Source: Ga0074130 sp035565355
GTDB lineage: Bacteria > Pseudomonadota > Gammaproteobacteria > Burkholderiales > Rhodocyclaceae
Direction: 5' to 3'
Length of the DNA stretch: 38,054 nucleotides
NCBI GenBank assembly: GCA_035565355.1
Contig: DATMSM010000061.1
Coordinates: 1-38,054 of the forward strand
Both the position numbers and the translations under genes were made by a program. The notes beneath the pieces are model-generated. The model saw nothing but the letters and a program-made list of their open reading frames with translations, was not told the origin of the DNA and did no database searches. Of this stretch, positions 15,133 through 23,390 are shown in pieces (within the stretch, counting starts at the first letter, position 1; every line of letters begins with the position of its first letter).

Positions 15133-18100
15133 CTACGGATAAATGACTTTCACGTTCTCCGGCTGCAGCCATTCTCTGAGGCTGATCAGCAGCTCGTCAT
15201 CCAGGCGGATGCGCCAGGCGTCGGACAGGCCCAGTTCGACCTCGGCCTCGTGATTGCGGTAGGCCACGCGCACAGGGCAGGCGCCGTTGCGATAGGGCGT
15301 CAGCATGACGCGCAACTTCTCGGCGTAGCGGCCTTCAATGGAATTGCCGTTCATCGACAATTGCAGGGCGCGCGCAAAGCGGCCGCGCGCCTCGCCCAGG
15401 GTCATGATCTTGTCGGCCGACACGCGCAGGCCGCCCGAGAAATCGTCGTGGCTGATCTTGCCTTCGATCAGCAGCAGTTCGTCTTCCTTGATCTTGGCGC
15501 GCTCGGCATCCCAGAGCTCGTTGAAGACCGTGACTTCAATCTGCGCCGTCGCATCGTCCAGCGTGATCACGGCCATCTTGCCGCGCCGGGTCATCTGCGT
15601 GCGCGTGCTCAGCACCACGCCGGCCATGAGCACGGGCTCGCGGCTGGGCGCGAGCTGGGCCAGGCTCTTGCGCACAAAGGGCGCGAGCTCACGGCGATAG
15701 GCGTTGAAGGGATGGCCGGAATAGAAGAAGCCCAGCGCCTGCTTTTCCTCCAGCAGCTGCCGGCGTTCGTCCCAGCGTTCGTGCTTCAGGACGTACTGCG
15801 GCGCATGCGCATCGGCCTCGCCACCCATGTCGAAAAGGCCGCTCTGCAAGGCATTGCGCTCGGCCTGATCGGCGGCTTCGATGGCGATGCCGACCGAGGC
15901 AAACAGTTTGGCGCGGTCCGCATCGATGGCATCGAAAGCGCCGGCCCGGATCAGGGCTTCCACTACGCGCCGGTTGGCGACGCGCTTGTCCACGCGGCGG
16001 CAGAAATCGAACAGGTCCTTGAAGGGGCCGTCCTTCTCGCGTGCACGGATCAGGGCCGACAGGGCCGCCTCGCCGGTGCCCTTGATCGCGCCCAGGCCGT
16101 AACGGATGGTGGCGGCATCGGTGGGTTCGAAGCGGATGGCGCTGGCATTGACGTCCGGCGGCAGGAACTTGATGTTGTTGGCGAGACAGTCCTGATAGAA
16201 GATCTGCACCTTGTCGGTGTCGGCCATTTCGGACGACATCGTCGCCGCCATGAAGGCGGTCGGATAGTAATGCTTGAGCCAGCCGGTCTGGAAAGCGACC
16301 AGGGCATAGGCGGCCGAGTGCGACTTGTTGAAGCCGTAATCCGCAAACTTCTCCATCAGGTCGAACAGCTGGGTCGCCAGTTGCGGCGAAACACCACGCT
16401 TGCCCGCGCCCTCAACGAACAACTGGCGGTGCGCCGCCATTTCTTCGGCTTTCTTCTTACCCATGGCGCGGCGCAACATGTCGGCGCCGCCCAGCGTGTA
16501 GCCGGCCATGACCTGCGCGACCAGCATCACCTGTTCCTGATAGACCATCACGCCATAGGTGGACTTCAGGACAGGTTCGAGGTCCTCATGGAAATACCAC
16601 TCCGGATTGCCCTTGCCGCTCTGTACCTGCTGCTTCTTGCGGTTGATGAAGTCGTCCACCATGCCGGAACCGAGCGGGCCCGGGCGGTTGAGCGCCATCA
16701 GCGCAATGATGTCTTCAAAATTGTCGCCGCGCAGGCGCTTTTCCAGATCCTTGGCTGAGCGCGATTCGGACTGGAACACGGCCGTCGTGTTGCCAGAGGC
16801 GAACAGTCCGTAGGTCGCCTTGTCGTCGAGCGGGATGTCCTCAAGGCGGAAGTCGGCACGTGAAGGGTCGAGCTTCTTCACGAACTTGACCGCTTCGTCG
16901 AGGATGGTCAGCGTACGCAAGCCGAGGAAGTCGAACTTGACCAGGCCGACTTTTTCCACGTCGTCCTTGTCGAACTGGGAGACCACGGAATCGGTACCCT
17001 GCGCCGCATAGAGCGGGCAGAAGTCGGTCAGTTTTCCCGGTGAGATCAACACGCCGCCGGCGTGCATGCCGATGTTGCGCGTCATGCCCTCAAGCTTGGT
17101 CGCCAGCTCCCACAGTTCGGCGAGCTCTTCTTCCTGCTCGACGCGGGCCTTCATCTGCGGCTCTTTTTCGTAGGCCTCGGCAAGCGAGATGCCCAGCTCG
17201 TTCGGGATCAGCTTGGCAAATTGGTCAACGAAATTGAAGGGCAAGTCGAGCACGCGGCCGCAGTCGCGGATCACGGCCTTGGCCGCCATGGTGCCGAAGG
17301 TGGCGATCTGCGACACGGCATGGTGACCGTATTTGTCCTTTACGTACTGGATGACACGGTCGCGGCCGTCCTGGCAGAAGTCGATGTCGAAGTCGGGCAT
17401 GGACACCCGCTCCGGGTTCAGGAAGCGCTCGAACAGCAGGTCGTAGGCCAGCGGGTCAAGATCGGTAATGCCCAGCGAATACGCCACCAGCGAACCGGCA
17501 CCGGAACCGCGTCCCGGGCCCACCGGCACGCCGTTCTTCTTGGCCCAGGTGATGAAGTCGGCCACGATGAGGAAGTAGCCGGGAAATCCCATCTGCTGGA
17601 TGATGCCGATTTCGAAATCCAGCCGTTCCGTGTAGCGCGGGCGCTGCTTGTCTCGTTCGTCGGTATCCGGGTACAGCTGTTCGAGGCGCACTTCCAATTG
17701 CTCATGCGCCTGCAGGGCAAGAAAGTCGTCCAGCGACATGCCGTCAGGCGTCGGGAACAAGGGCAGCTTGGGCTTGCCCAGCTCAATCGAGACGTTGCAG
17801 CGGCGGGCCAGCTCGACGGTATTTTCCAGGGCCTCGGGGTAGTCGGCAAAGAGCTCGGCCATTTCGGCCTGAGTCTTGAAATATTGCTCTTCGTGGAAAT
17901 TCTTGGGGCGGCGCGGATCGGCCAGCACATAGCCTTCGGCAATACAGGTGCGCGCCTCGTGGGCCTTGAAATCCTCCCGATCCATGAATTGGATGGGATG
18001 GGTGGCGATCAAGGGCAGAAACAGTTCGCCCGCCAGTTGCGCGCTGGCATGCACCAGCGTCTCCTGCTGCGGCGATCCGTTCGCGCCCTGTGGCCGCTGC

Positions 18101-18612
18101 ACTTCGATATAGAAACTGCCTGGGAACATGGCAGCCCAGTGACGTGCCCGCGCCACCGCATCGGCGCCCTTGCCGGCAACGAGCAGCTGGCCGATGTCGC
18201 CAAACGGCCCGCCGGAAAGTGCAATCAGCTGGGTGTTGTCGCCACCCGCCAGGGCTGCATACGGAATCTCGGCACGCCCGTCGGCGCGCTCACCCGTATA
18301 AGCCACTGACAGCAGGTCGCACAGGCGCAGATAACCATCCCGGTTCTTGGCCAGCAGCAGCAAGCGCGCTGCCCGGTCCTGCCCGTCAGGATCGCCGATC
18401 CAGACATCGCAGCCGATCACCGGCTTGAGGCCGGCGCCACGCATGCCGGAGTAGAACTTGACCATGCCGAACAGGTTGGCCAGATCGGTCAGCGCCATGG
18501 CCGGCATGCCGTCGGCCTTGGCACGTGCAATGGCGTGATCCAGACGGACGATGCCATCGGTAATCGAGAACTCGCTGTGTAGGCGAAGGTGTACGAAGTG
18601 GGCAGCAGACAT
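15133..18612 (-). CDS. dnaE: DNA polymerase III alpha subunit
   Basis: DnaE is the replicative polymerase of the Pol III holoenzyme. At 1159 residues it has the standard length. An N-terminal PHP domain (FVHLRLHSEFSITDG, residues 6-20) precedes the polymerase core. PDFDIDF at 406-412 supplies two catalytic aspartates (D407, D409), and VGPGRGSGAGSLVAY lies just before it. Next come MFNKSHS-type segments (YGFNKSHSAAYALVAFQT), a helix-hairpin-helix region, and an OB fold (VLMAGVVLSTRTQMTRRGKMAVITLDD) for single-stranded DNA. The C-terminal tau-binding region is present. The ATG lacks a Shine-Dalgarno, and a -10 (TAGAAT) sits where transcription would begin on the A of ATG. The delta-subunit gene holA is at 26556. 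Confidence 0.98.
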   Translation of the reverse strand: MSAAHFVHLRLHSEFSITDGIVRLDHAIARAKADGMPAMALTDLANLFGMVKFYSGMRGAGLKPVIGCDVWIGDPDGQDRAARLLLLAKNRDGYLRLCDLLSVAYTGERADGRAEIPYAALAGGDNTQLIALSGGPFGDIGQLLVAGKGADAVARARHWAAMFPGSFYIEVQRPQGANGSPQQETLVHASAQLAGELFLPLIATHPIQFMDREDFKAHEARTCIAEGYVLADPRRPKNFHEEQYFKTQAEMAELFADYPEALENTVELARRCNVSIELGKPKLPLFPTPDGMSLDDFLALQAHEQLEVRLEQLYPDTDERDKQRPRYTERLDFEIGIIQQMGFPGYFLIVADFITWAKKNGVPVGPGRGSGAGSLVAYSLGITDLDPLAYDLLFERFLNPERVSMPDFDIDFCQDGRDRVIQYVKDKYGHHAVSQIATFGTMAAKAVIRDCGRVLDLPFNFVDQFAKLIPNELGISLAEAYEKEPQMKARVEQEEELAELWELATKLEGMTRNIGMHAGGVLISPGKLTDFCPLYAAQGTDSVVSQFDKDDVEKVGLVKFDFLGLRTLTILDEAVKFVKKLDPSRADFRLEDIPLDDKATYGLFASGNTTAVFQSESRSAKDLEKRLRGDNFEDIIALMALNRPGPLGSGMVDDFINRKKQQVQSGKGNPEWYFHEDLEPVLKSTYGVMVYQEQVMLVAQVMAGYTLGGADMLRRAMGKKKAEEMAAHRQLFVEGAGKRGVSPQLATQLFDLMEKFADYGFNKSHSAAYALVAFQTGWLKHYYPTAFMAATMSSEMADTDKVQIFYQDCLANNIKFLPPDVNASAIRFEPTDAATIRYGLGAIKGTGEAALSALIRAREKDGPFKDLFDFCRRVDKRVANRRVVEALIRAGAFDAIDADRAKLFASVGIAIEAADQAERNALQSGLFDMGGEADAHAPQYVLKHERWDERRQLLEEKQALGFFYSGHPFNAYRRELAPFVRKSLAQLAPSREPVLMAGVVLSTRTQMTRRGKMAVITLDDATAQIEVTVFNELWDAERAKIKEDELLLIEGKISHDDFSGGLRVSADKIMTLGEARGRFARALQLSMNGNSIEGRYAEKLRVMLTPYRNGACPVRVAYRNHEAEVELGLSDAWRIRLDDELLISLREWLQPENVKVIYP

Positions 18613-18618
18613 GACCCG

Positions 18619-18624
18619 ATTCTA
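18619..18624 (-). promoter_or_regulatory. Candidate -10 giving a leaderless dnaE mRNA
   Basis: TAGAAT on the minus strand ends seven bases before the dnaE ATG, so the expected first transcribed base is the A of ATG. No Shine-Dalgarno is present between them. A -35 is not recognisable. Confidence 0.45.
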
Positions 18625-19062
18625 CCGTGGGCCGACAGCGCATAGCCGCGCCCTGAAGATCAGGTGTCGCCCTGCCGTGTCAGGCCCCATCGCAAGACCC
18701 TCGTCCGGCAAGGACCTGAATCAAATATTTCATCTTCATCCTGTCGCCACAGCCCACCGGCCCGAGCAAACCACAAAAAACAACAGCGCCAGATACCGCA
18801 AACCGCCAAGCCTACCGGGGCATCCGAGCATAAAAATGACAATATTGATACATCTTGTGCTTTCTAAGCCCCTGGCAACTTCAACTTATATTGAACATTG
18901 AGGCCATTTTCCCGCCAACAACAAATATACTCACGCCCAATTCATGCCTATGGACAGCAATTGGTACAAGGGTCCACCACTCCTCAACCTTTAACGTTCG
19001 CCATGTCACGTTTAGCATTTACCGGTAAGCTATATGCACAGGATTGCCACTCTGCGGATTGC
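18625..19062. other. Non-coding divergent region between dnaE and the GGDEF gene
   Basis: About 440 bases without a convincing gene. The part 18720-18960 is clearly more AT-rich than its surroundings and has several -10-like words (TTATAT near 18886, TATATG at 19033-19038). None pairs with a good -35. The GGDEF frame is open through the last third from a TTG at 18898, and ATG 19003 is an alternative start. I see no riboswitch, hairpin terminator or RNA gene. Confidence 0.4.
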
Positions 19063-20187
19063 ATGTCGGAAAACCAGGCCCCTCTCGATCTTCCTCAAGC
19101 CGGTACATCTACTCCGGAGGAGCTGGTGCTTTTGCACGCAGGCGCCATTTCGGCGCAGCGAGACCGTGCCGAACTCGAAGTCGCCTTCACGCATGCTGTC
19201 CGGGAAGTGCTGCACGCCACCAGCACACAACTGTTCCGTGTGTTCACCCCCAAGGGCGACTGCCTGGCCGGCCTCGTTGCAAAGGCCGACCACAGCGGCC
19301 AGCATTGCCTGGATGATGGCCTGTCCTGGCCGGTCAATACCGCTTCCATAGAACACTTCCCCGCACTGCACCGCTGCCTGACCTCAGGCAACAGCATCGT
19401 CGTACCTGCCAGCGCTGCCAACAGCAACGGCCTGCACGAACAGGTTTTCCCCATCGTGCGTGAAGGCAATATCTTTTTCGGTTTCCTCGTGGTGCGCCAG
19501 GCCGAAGCGCTGGACGCTCGACAGCAGGGCATCGTGCTGGGCCTGATCCGCCTGTTCTGCAATCAGCTGCGCCTGCTCGACTACAGCGAGATCGACACGC
19601 TGACCGGCCTGCTCAATCGCAAGACCTTCGACGAGTCGCTGCTGCGCATCCTCTCCAGCCTGCAGGAGAATGACGCCGCGGCCAGCGGCAATGTGCTGCA
19701 CTTGCCGCGCCGCCGCCACAGTGGCGATGCCGATGACAGCCACTGGCTCGCGGTCATCGACATCGACCATTTCAAGACCATCAACGACACCTACGGCCAC
19801 CTCATCGGCGACGAGGTGCTGCTGATGATCGCGAACATGATGAAGACCTCGTTTCGCGCCCACGACAAGCTGTTCCGCTTCGGCGGCGAGGAATTCGTGG
19901 TGGTGCTGAAGCCCACCGAGGCACGCAATGCCATGAACATCTTCGACCGTTTCCGCCGCCAGGTCGAGGCGCATCAGTTCCCTCAGGTCGGCCATCTGAC
20001 CATCAGCACCGGCTTTGCGCGCATCGCCATCAACGACCTGCCCTCAGCCATCATCGACAACGCCGACGAAGCGCTCTACTGGGCCAAACACCACGGTCGC
20101 AACCAGGTGTTCAGCTATGAGGAGCTGGTCAACGAGGGCCATCTCCAACGCCGCATCGTCGAGACCAACAGCGTCGAGCTGTTTTAA
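19063..20187 (+). CDS. Diguanylate cyclase (GGDEF) with N-terminal GAF-like sensor region
   Basis: GGDEF enzymes make cyclic di-GMP from two GTP, promoting sessile behaviour. I start at ATG 19063 (374 residues); ATG 19003 and TTG 18898 are in-frame alternatives that would add poorly structured residues. Residues about 15-165 look like a soluble GAF-type sensor: mixed helices and strands, with LFRVFTPKGDCLAGLV and FPIVREGNIFFGFLVV. No membrane segment is visible. The cyclase domain starts at LTGLLNRKTF (residue 180). GGEEF at 274-278 is intact, and RAHD five residues before it is the inhibitory I-site, so product inhibition is expected. No EAL domain is fused. The signal sensed is unknown. Confidence 0.88.
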   Translation: MSENQAPLDLPQAGTSTPEELVLLHAGAISAQRDRAELEVAFTHAVREVLHATSTQLFRVFTPKGDCLAGLVAKADHSGQHCLDDGLSWPVNTASIEHFPALHRCLTSGNSIVVPASAANSNGLHEQVFPIVREGNIFFGFLVVRQAEALDARQQGIVLGLIRLFCNQLRLLDYSEIDTLTGLLNRKTFDESLLRILSSLQENDAAASGNVLHLPRRRHSGDADDSHWLAVIDIDHFKTINDTYGHLIGDEVLLMIANMMKTSFRAHDKLFRFGGEEFVVVLKPTEARNAMNIFDRFRRQVEAHQFPQVGHLTISTGFARIAINDLPSAIIDNADEALYWAKHHGRNQVFSYEELVNEGHLQRRIVETNSVELF

Positions 20188-20258
20188 GTTCGGGCAAACG
20201 TGAAGCGTCGGGAGCAAGCCCGACTGGCGCACAAATTCAGATAGCGACAAACACAGGA

Positions 20259-20295
20259 GTCCCCCTCGGGGGGACGGCTGCCGCAGCGCGGCAGC
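20259..20295. repeat. Double-hairpin REP-like repeat, copy A
   Basis: GTCCCCC-TCG-GGGGGAC (20259-20275) is followed after one base by GCTGCCGC-AGC-GCGGCAGC (20277-20295). Both stems are perfect and have 3-base loops. The order C-run, G-run, CGGCTGCC, second hairpin recurs at 35332-35380 after rpsU. It lies between two converging genes and may stop or protect both transcripts. Confidence 0.6.
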
Positions 20296-20310
20296 GGGGG
20301 CGAATCAGGG

Positions 20311-20343
20311 GCCTATCATCGAGTGCTCCACTCGATGATAGGC
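20311..20343. terminator. Perfect 15-bp hairpin overlapping the parA stop codon
   Basis: GCCTATCATCGAGTG-CTC-CACTCGATGATAGGC is an uninterrupted 15-bp inverted repeat with a 3-base loop. On the minus strand it spans the last eight parA codons plus tandem stops TGA TAG. There is no U-tract after it. It is the longest perfect small hairpin in the window and likely marks the mRNA end. Confidence 0.5.
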
Positions 20344-20939
20344 AGCCACTGCGCCCAGTCTTGCGAGGCGCGGCTTTCCGACAGATCAAAGATCGTCATG
20401 CCGTGGGCGGCCGCCTGCACATAGGTCTGCGTGTCACGCAGATAGGTCAGCACCGGCAGTTCATTGTCCTGCAGGAACCGCTCCAGTTGTGCCGCCGAAC
20501 GGGTGCGCGCATCGACGCGCATGCCGATCACGCCGATAAAGGTCTGATGTTTACGAATCGCCTTTTCCTCGAGCAACTCGTCGAGAAATTCGCGTGTCGC
20601 CAGGATGTCGAAGATCGAGGGCTGCAAAGGCACGATGACGCGATCGACAAGCTTCAACACATGCGAAAGCGGTTTGCCGTGCAGGCCGGCCGGGGTGTCC
20701 AGCACCACATGCGTAGTGCCTGCTGGCGGACGGGCGGGATGATCCGGGTCGATCTTCCAGCTGGAGATCGGCGGCAGCGCGGGTGAGCGCAATTCCAGCC
20801 AATGACGCGAAGACTGCTGGCGATCAATATCGCCCAACATGACCTTGTGGCCCTGCTTGGCAAAGCAGCCGGCCAGATTGGTGGCAATGGTGCTTTTGCC
20901 GACGCCGCCCTTGGGGTTCGCAATCAGGAATGACTTCAC
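20316..20939 (-). CDS. Orphan ParA/MinD-family ATPase
   Basis: The 207-residue protein starts with GTG, with GGAGGGAG well placed upstream. It has the deviant Walker A motif KGGVGKST (10-17, both lysines present), GDIDRQQSS, and VLDTPAGLHG at the Walker B/switch position. This matches small ParA-like ATPases that form dimers on nucleoid DNA and position cargo such as plasmids, chemoreceptor arrays or carboxysomes. No parB, parS-like repeat or cargo gene is adjacent: uvrD precedes it and a diguanylate cyclase faces it. It is shorter than chromosomal Soj/ParA (about 255) and lacks a DNA-binding N-terminal extension. The cargo is therefore unknown; MinD is unlikely because there is no C-terminal membrane helix. 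Confidence 0.82.
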   Translation of the reverse strand: MKSFLIANPKGGVGKSTIATNLAGCFAKQGHKVMLGDIDRQQSSRHWLELRSPALPPISSWKIDPDHPARPPAGTTHVVLDTPAGLHGKPLSHVLKLVDRVIVPLQPSIFDILATREFLDELLEEKAIRKHQTFIGVIGMRVDARTRSAAQLERFLQDNELPVLTYLRDTQTYVQAAAHGMTIFDLSESRASQDWAQWLPIIEWSTR

Positions 20940-21039
20940 GCTGGCTCCCTCCGTTTCAATCAGCTAGCCGATTGTATGCCAGAGGCATGCAGCAAGCCAT
21001 TGAAATATGAAGGGAAAGCCGCTGATTGCAGCGTGGTGG

Positions 21040-23232
21040 CTACAAAATCTCCAGCTTGGCCACCGACAGGGCCAGCCACTTGATGCCAGCCGCACCGAAA
21101 TTCACCTGCACGCGCGCATCATTGCCGCCGCCTTCGGCGCCGATGACCACGCCCTGCCCGAACTTGGCATGCGCGACCGCGGCGCCGATACGCAAGCCCG
21201 GCACACCGCCGGCATCGTGATTGCGGCGCGGGGCGGCGCTCTGGTAGTCCGGCGCGCTGTAGCTGCTGCCGCTGGAGAAGCTGCGATTCTGCTTGGGCTT
21301 GAGCCACTTGAGCAGGCCGGCGGGGATCTCCTCGAGGAAACGGGACGAGGCGTTGTAGCGCGTCTGGCCGTGCAACATGCGCTGCTGGGAGAAAGACAGA
21401 TAAAGCCGCTGCCGCGCGCGCGTGATTGCCACATACATGAGGCGGCGCTCCTCTTCTAGGCCGTCAAGCTCCATGGCCGAGTTCTCGTGCGGGAACAGCC
21501 CTTCTTCCAGGCCGCTGAGGAAGACCATATTGAATTCCAGGCCCTTGGCTGAATGCACGGTCATCAGCTGCAGGGCATCGTCGCCCTCGCCGGCCTGATG
21601 CTCGCCGGCCTCCAGTGAAGCGTGGGCAAGGAAGGACGCCAGAATGTTCTCGTGGGTTTCCGGGCTGCCGTCCTCGGCCACGCGCTCCTCGGCGATAAAG
21701 CTGGCCGCCGCGCTGATCAGCTCATCCAAGTTGGCAATGCGGTCCTGGCCTTCCTTTTCGCTGCGGTAATGATCCTTGAGCGTGGACAGTTCGATCACAT
21801 GGTCGATCTGCTCCGGCAGGGGCAAATGGCTGCTGCCTTCCTTCATCTGTGCGATCAATTGCGCGAAACCGGCCAGCACTGCGCCGGCCTTGCCCGTCAG
21901 CAACGGAATCGCCGCATGCAGACTGCACTTGTGCTGGCGCGCGGCATCGGCAAGCTGCTCCAGCGAACGCGCGCCGATGCCGCGCGTCGGGAAGTTCACG
22001 ACACGGGCAAAGGCGGTGTCGTCGTCGGTATTGGCGATCAGGCGCAGATAGGCCAGCGCGTGCTTGATTTCCTGGCGTTCGAAAAAACGCAGGCCGCCAT
22101 AGACGCGATAGGGCAGACCGGCGGAAAACAGGGCGTGTTCGAGCACTCGCGACTGTGCGTTGGAGCGGTAGAGCAGGGCGATCTCGCTGCGCAGGTGTCC
22201 GTCGCGCACCAGCGCCTTGATCTCCTCGACCAGCCACTGTGCCTCGTCCAGGTCGCTATAGGCCTCGAACACGCGGATCGGCTCGCCGGCGCCGGCCTCG
22301 GTCCACAGGTTCTTGCCGAGGCGGTCGGAATTGTTCTTGATCACCGCATTGGCGGCGTCGAGGATATTGCCGTGGGAGCGATAGTTCTGTTCGAGGCGGA
22401 TGATGTTCTGCACCTTGAACTCGCGCTCGAACTCGCGCATGTTGCCGACATCCGCACCGCGGAAGGCATAGATGGACTGGTCGTCGTCGCCGACAGCGAA
22501 CATCGCTGCCGTAGTCGGCCCCGGATAGCCGGCCAGAAGGCGCAGCCAGCGGTATTGCAGCGGATTCGTATCCTGGAACTCGTCTACGAGGATGTGCGAG
22601 AAGCGCTCCTGGTAGTGCCGGCGCAGCACTTCATTGCGACTCAACAGCTCGTAGGTGCGCAACAAAAGCTCGGCAAAATCGACCACGCCTTCGCGCTGGC
22701 ACTGCTCGTCGTAAAGCTGGTAGAGCTCGGCGCGACGGCGCGTATGGTCGTCCCAGGCCTCGACCGCACCCGGGCGTATGCCCTGTTCCTTCTGCGCATT
22801 GATGAAGTGCTGCAGCTCGCGCGGTGGGAATTTCTCGTCATCGATATTGAGCTGCTTGAGCAGGCGCTTGATTGCTGCCTGCTGGTCGCCCGAATCGAGG
22901 ATCTGGAACAGCTGGGGCAGGCCGGCGTCGCGATAGTGGGCGCGCAGCAAGCGGTTGCACAGACCGTGGAAGGTCCCCACCCACATGCCACGCGTGTTGA
23001 TCGGCAGCATGGCAGAGAGGCGCGTCAGCATCTCCTTGGCCGCCTTGTTGGTAAAGGTCACCGCCAGCATGCCATGCGGACCGACCTGTCCGGTCTGGAT
23101 CAGCCAGGCGATGCGAGTGGTCAGCACGCGCGTTTTGCCCGAACCAGCACCGGCCAGGATCAGGGCGTGTTGCGGGGGCAGGGTAACGGCGGCGAGCTGT
23201 TCCGGATTTAAGCCGCGGAGGAGATCAGACAT
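21040..23232 (-). CDS. uvrD: DNA helicase II (UvrD/PcrA type)
   Basis: UvrD is a 3'-5' superfamily 1A helicase for nucleotide excision and mismatch repair. The start at 23232 (730 residues) gives MSDLLRGLNPEQLAAV, the usual N-terminus; the longer frame is rejected. Walker A AGAGSGKT lies at 27-34, with VTFTNKAAKEM, the DEFQDTN Walker B region, GDDDQSIYAFRGA and QNYRS following. LMTVHSAKGLEF and EEERRLMYVAITRARQRLYL near the end complete the helicase motifs. The C-terminus (about 675-730) is the Tudor-like domain seen in UvrD/PcrA (VAHAKFGQGVVIG...KWLALSVAKLEIL), which separates it from Rep. The ATG has no Shine-Dalgarno and a consensus TATAAT directly upstream. The gene is divergent from leuS, and parA follows after 100 bases. 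Confidence 0.96.
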   Translation of the reverse strand: MSDLLRGLNPEQLAAVTLPPQHALILAGAGSGKTRVLTTRIAWLIQTGQVGPHGMLAVTFTNKAAKEMLTRLSAMLPINTRGMWVGTFHGLCNRLLRAHYRDAGLPQLFQILDSGDQQAAIKRLLKQLNIDDEKFPPRELQHFINAQKEQGIRPGAVEAWDDHTRRRAELYQLYDEQCQREGVVDFAELLLRTYELLSRNEVLRRHYQERFSHILVDEFQDTNPLQYRWLRLLAGYPGPTTAAMFAVGDDDQSIYAFRGADVGNMREFEREFKVQNIIRLEQNYRSHGNILDAANAVIKNNSDRLGKNLWTEAGAGEPIRVFEAYSDLDEAQWLVEEIKALVRDGHLRSEIALLYRSNAQSRVLEHALFSAGLPYRVYGGLRFFERQEIKHALAYLRLIANTDDDTAFARVVNFPTRGIGARSLEQLADAARQHKCSLHAAIPLLTGKAGAVLAGFAQLIAQMKEGSSHLPLPEQIDHVIELSTLKDHYRSEKEGQDRIANLDELISAAASFIAEERVAEDGSPETHENILASFLAHASLEAGEHQAGEGDDALQLMTVHSAKGLEFNMVFLSGLEEGLFPHENSAMELDGLEEERRLMYVAITRARQRLYLSFSQQRMLHGQTRYNASSRFLEEIPAGLLKWLKPKQNRSFSSGSSYSAPDYQSAAPRRNHDAGGVPGLRIGAAVAHAKFGQGVVIGAEGGGNDARVQVNFGAAGIKWLALSVAKLEIL

Positions 23233-23239
23233 GGGGCGG

Positions 23240-23245
23240 ATTATA
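23240..23245 (-). promoter_or_regulatory. Consensus -10 (TATAAT) immediately before uvrD
   Basis: TATAAT on the minus strand predicts a start at 23233, one base before the uvrD ATG. No ribosome site can fit in between. The best -35 at 17 bases is poor (GGGTTG). I see no recognisable LexA box, CTG-N10-CAG, at this promoter. Confidence 0.5.
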
Positions 23246-23349
23246 CCGGTCGCCATATACTCCAACCCGCCGACACTGCGTGCCGACCTCTCCATCGACG
23301 CCACCTCGTCCCAACAGGCTCGGGCAGGGCGGGAGCAAGGCCAGGCGGG

Positions 23350-23355
23350 TATAAT
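23350..23355 (+). promoter_or_regulatory. Consensus -10 (TATAAT) for leuS
   Basis: TATAAT predicts a start near 23362 and a ~29-base leader. The -35 region is GC-rich and not recognisable. It is the probable promoter of the leuS-lptE-holA-proA operon. Confidence 0.5.
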
Positions 23356-23390
23356 GGCCCGCTTTACGCTTTCAGCCTTCGCGCCCCGCC

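Noticed and set aside
18660..18842. 60-residue minus-strand frame upstream of dnaE
   Set aside because: No ribosome site, no conserved-looking pattern, and it lies in the AT-rich divergent promoter region.
20316..20939. Plasmid partition locus suggested by ParA
   Set aside because: No ParB, centromere-like iterons or replication initiator nearby; neighbours are chromosomal.
23232..23390. LexA-type SOS box at the uvrD/leuS divergent promoters
   Set aside because: I looked for CTG-N10-CAG and near variants and found none positioned over either -10.
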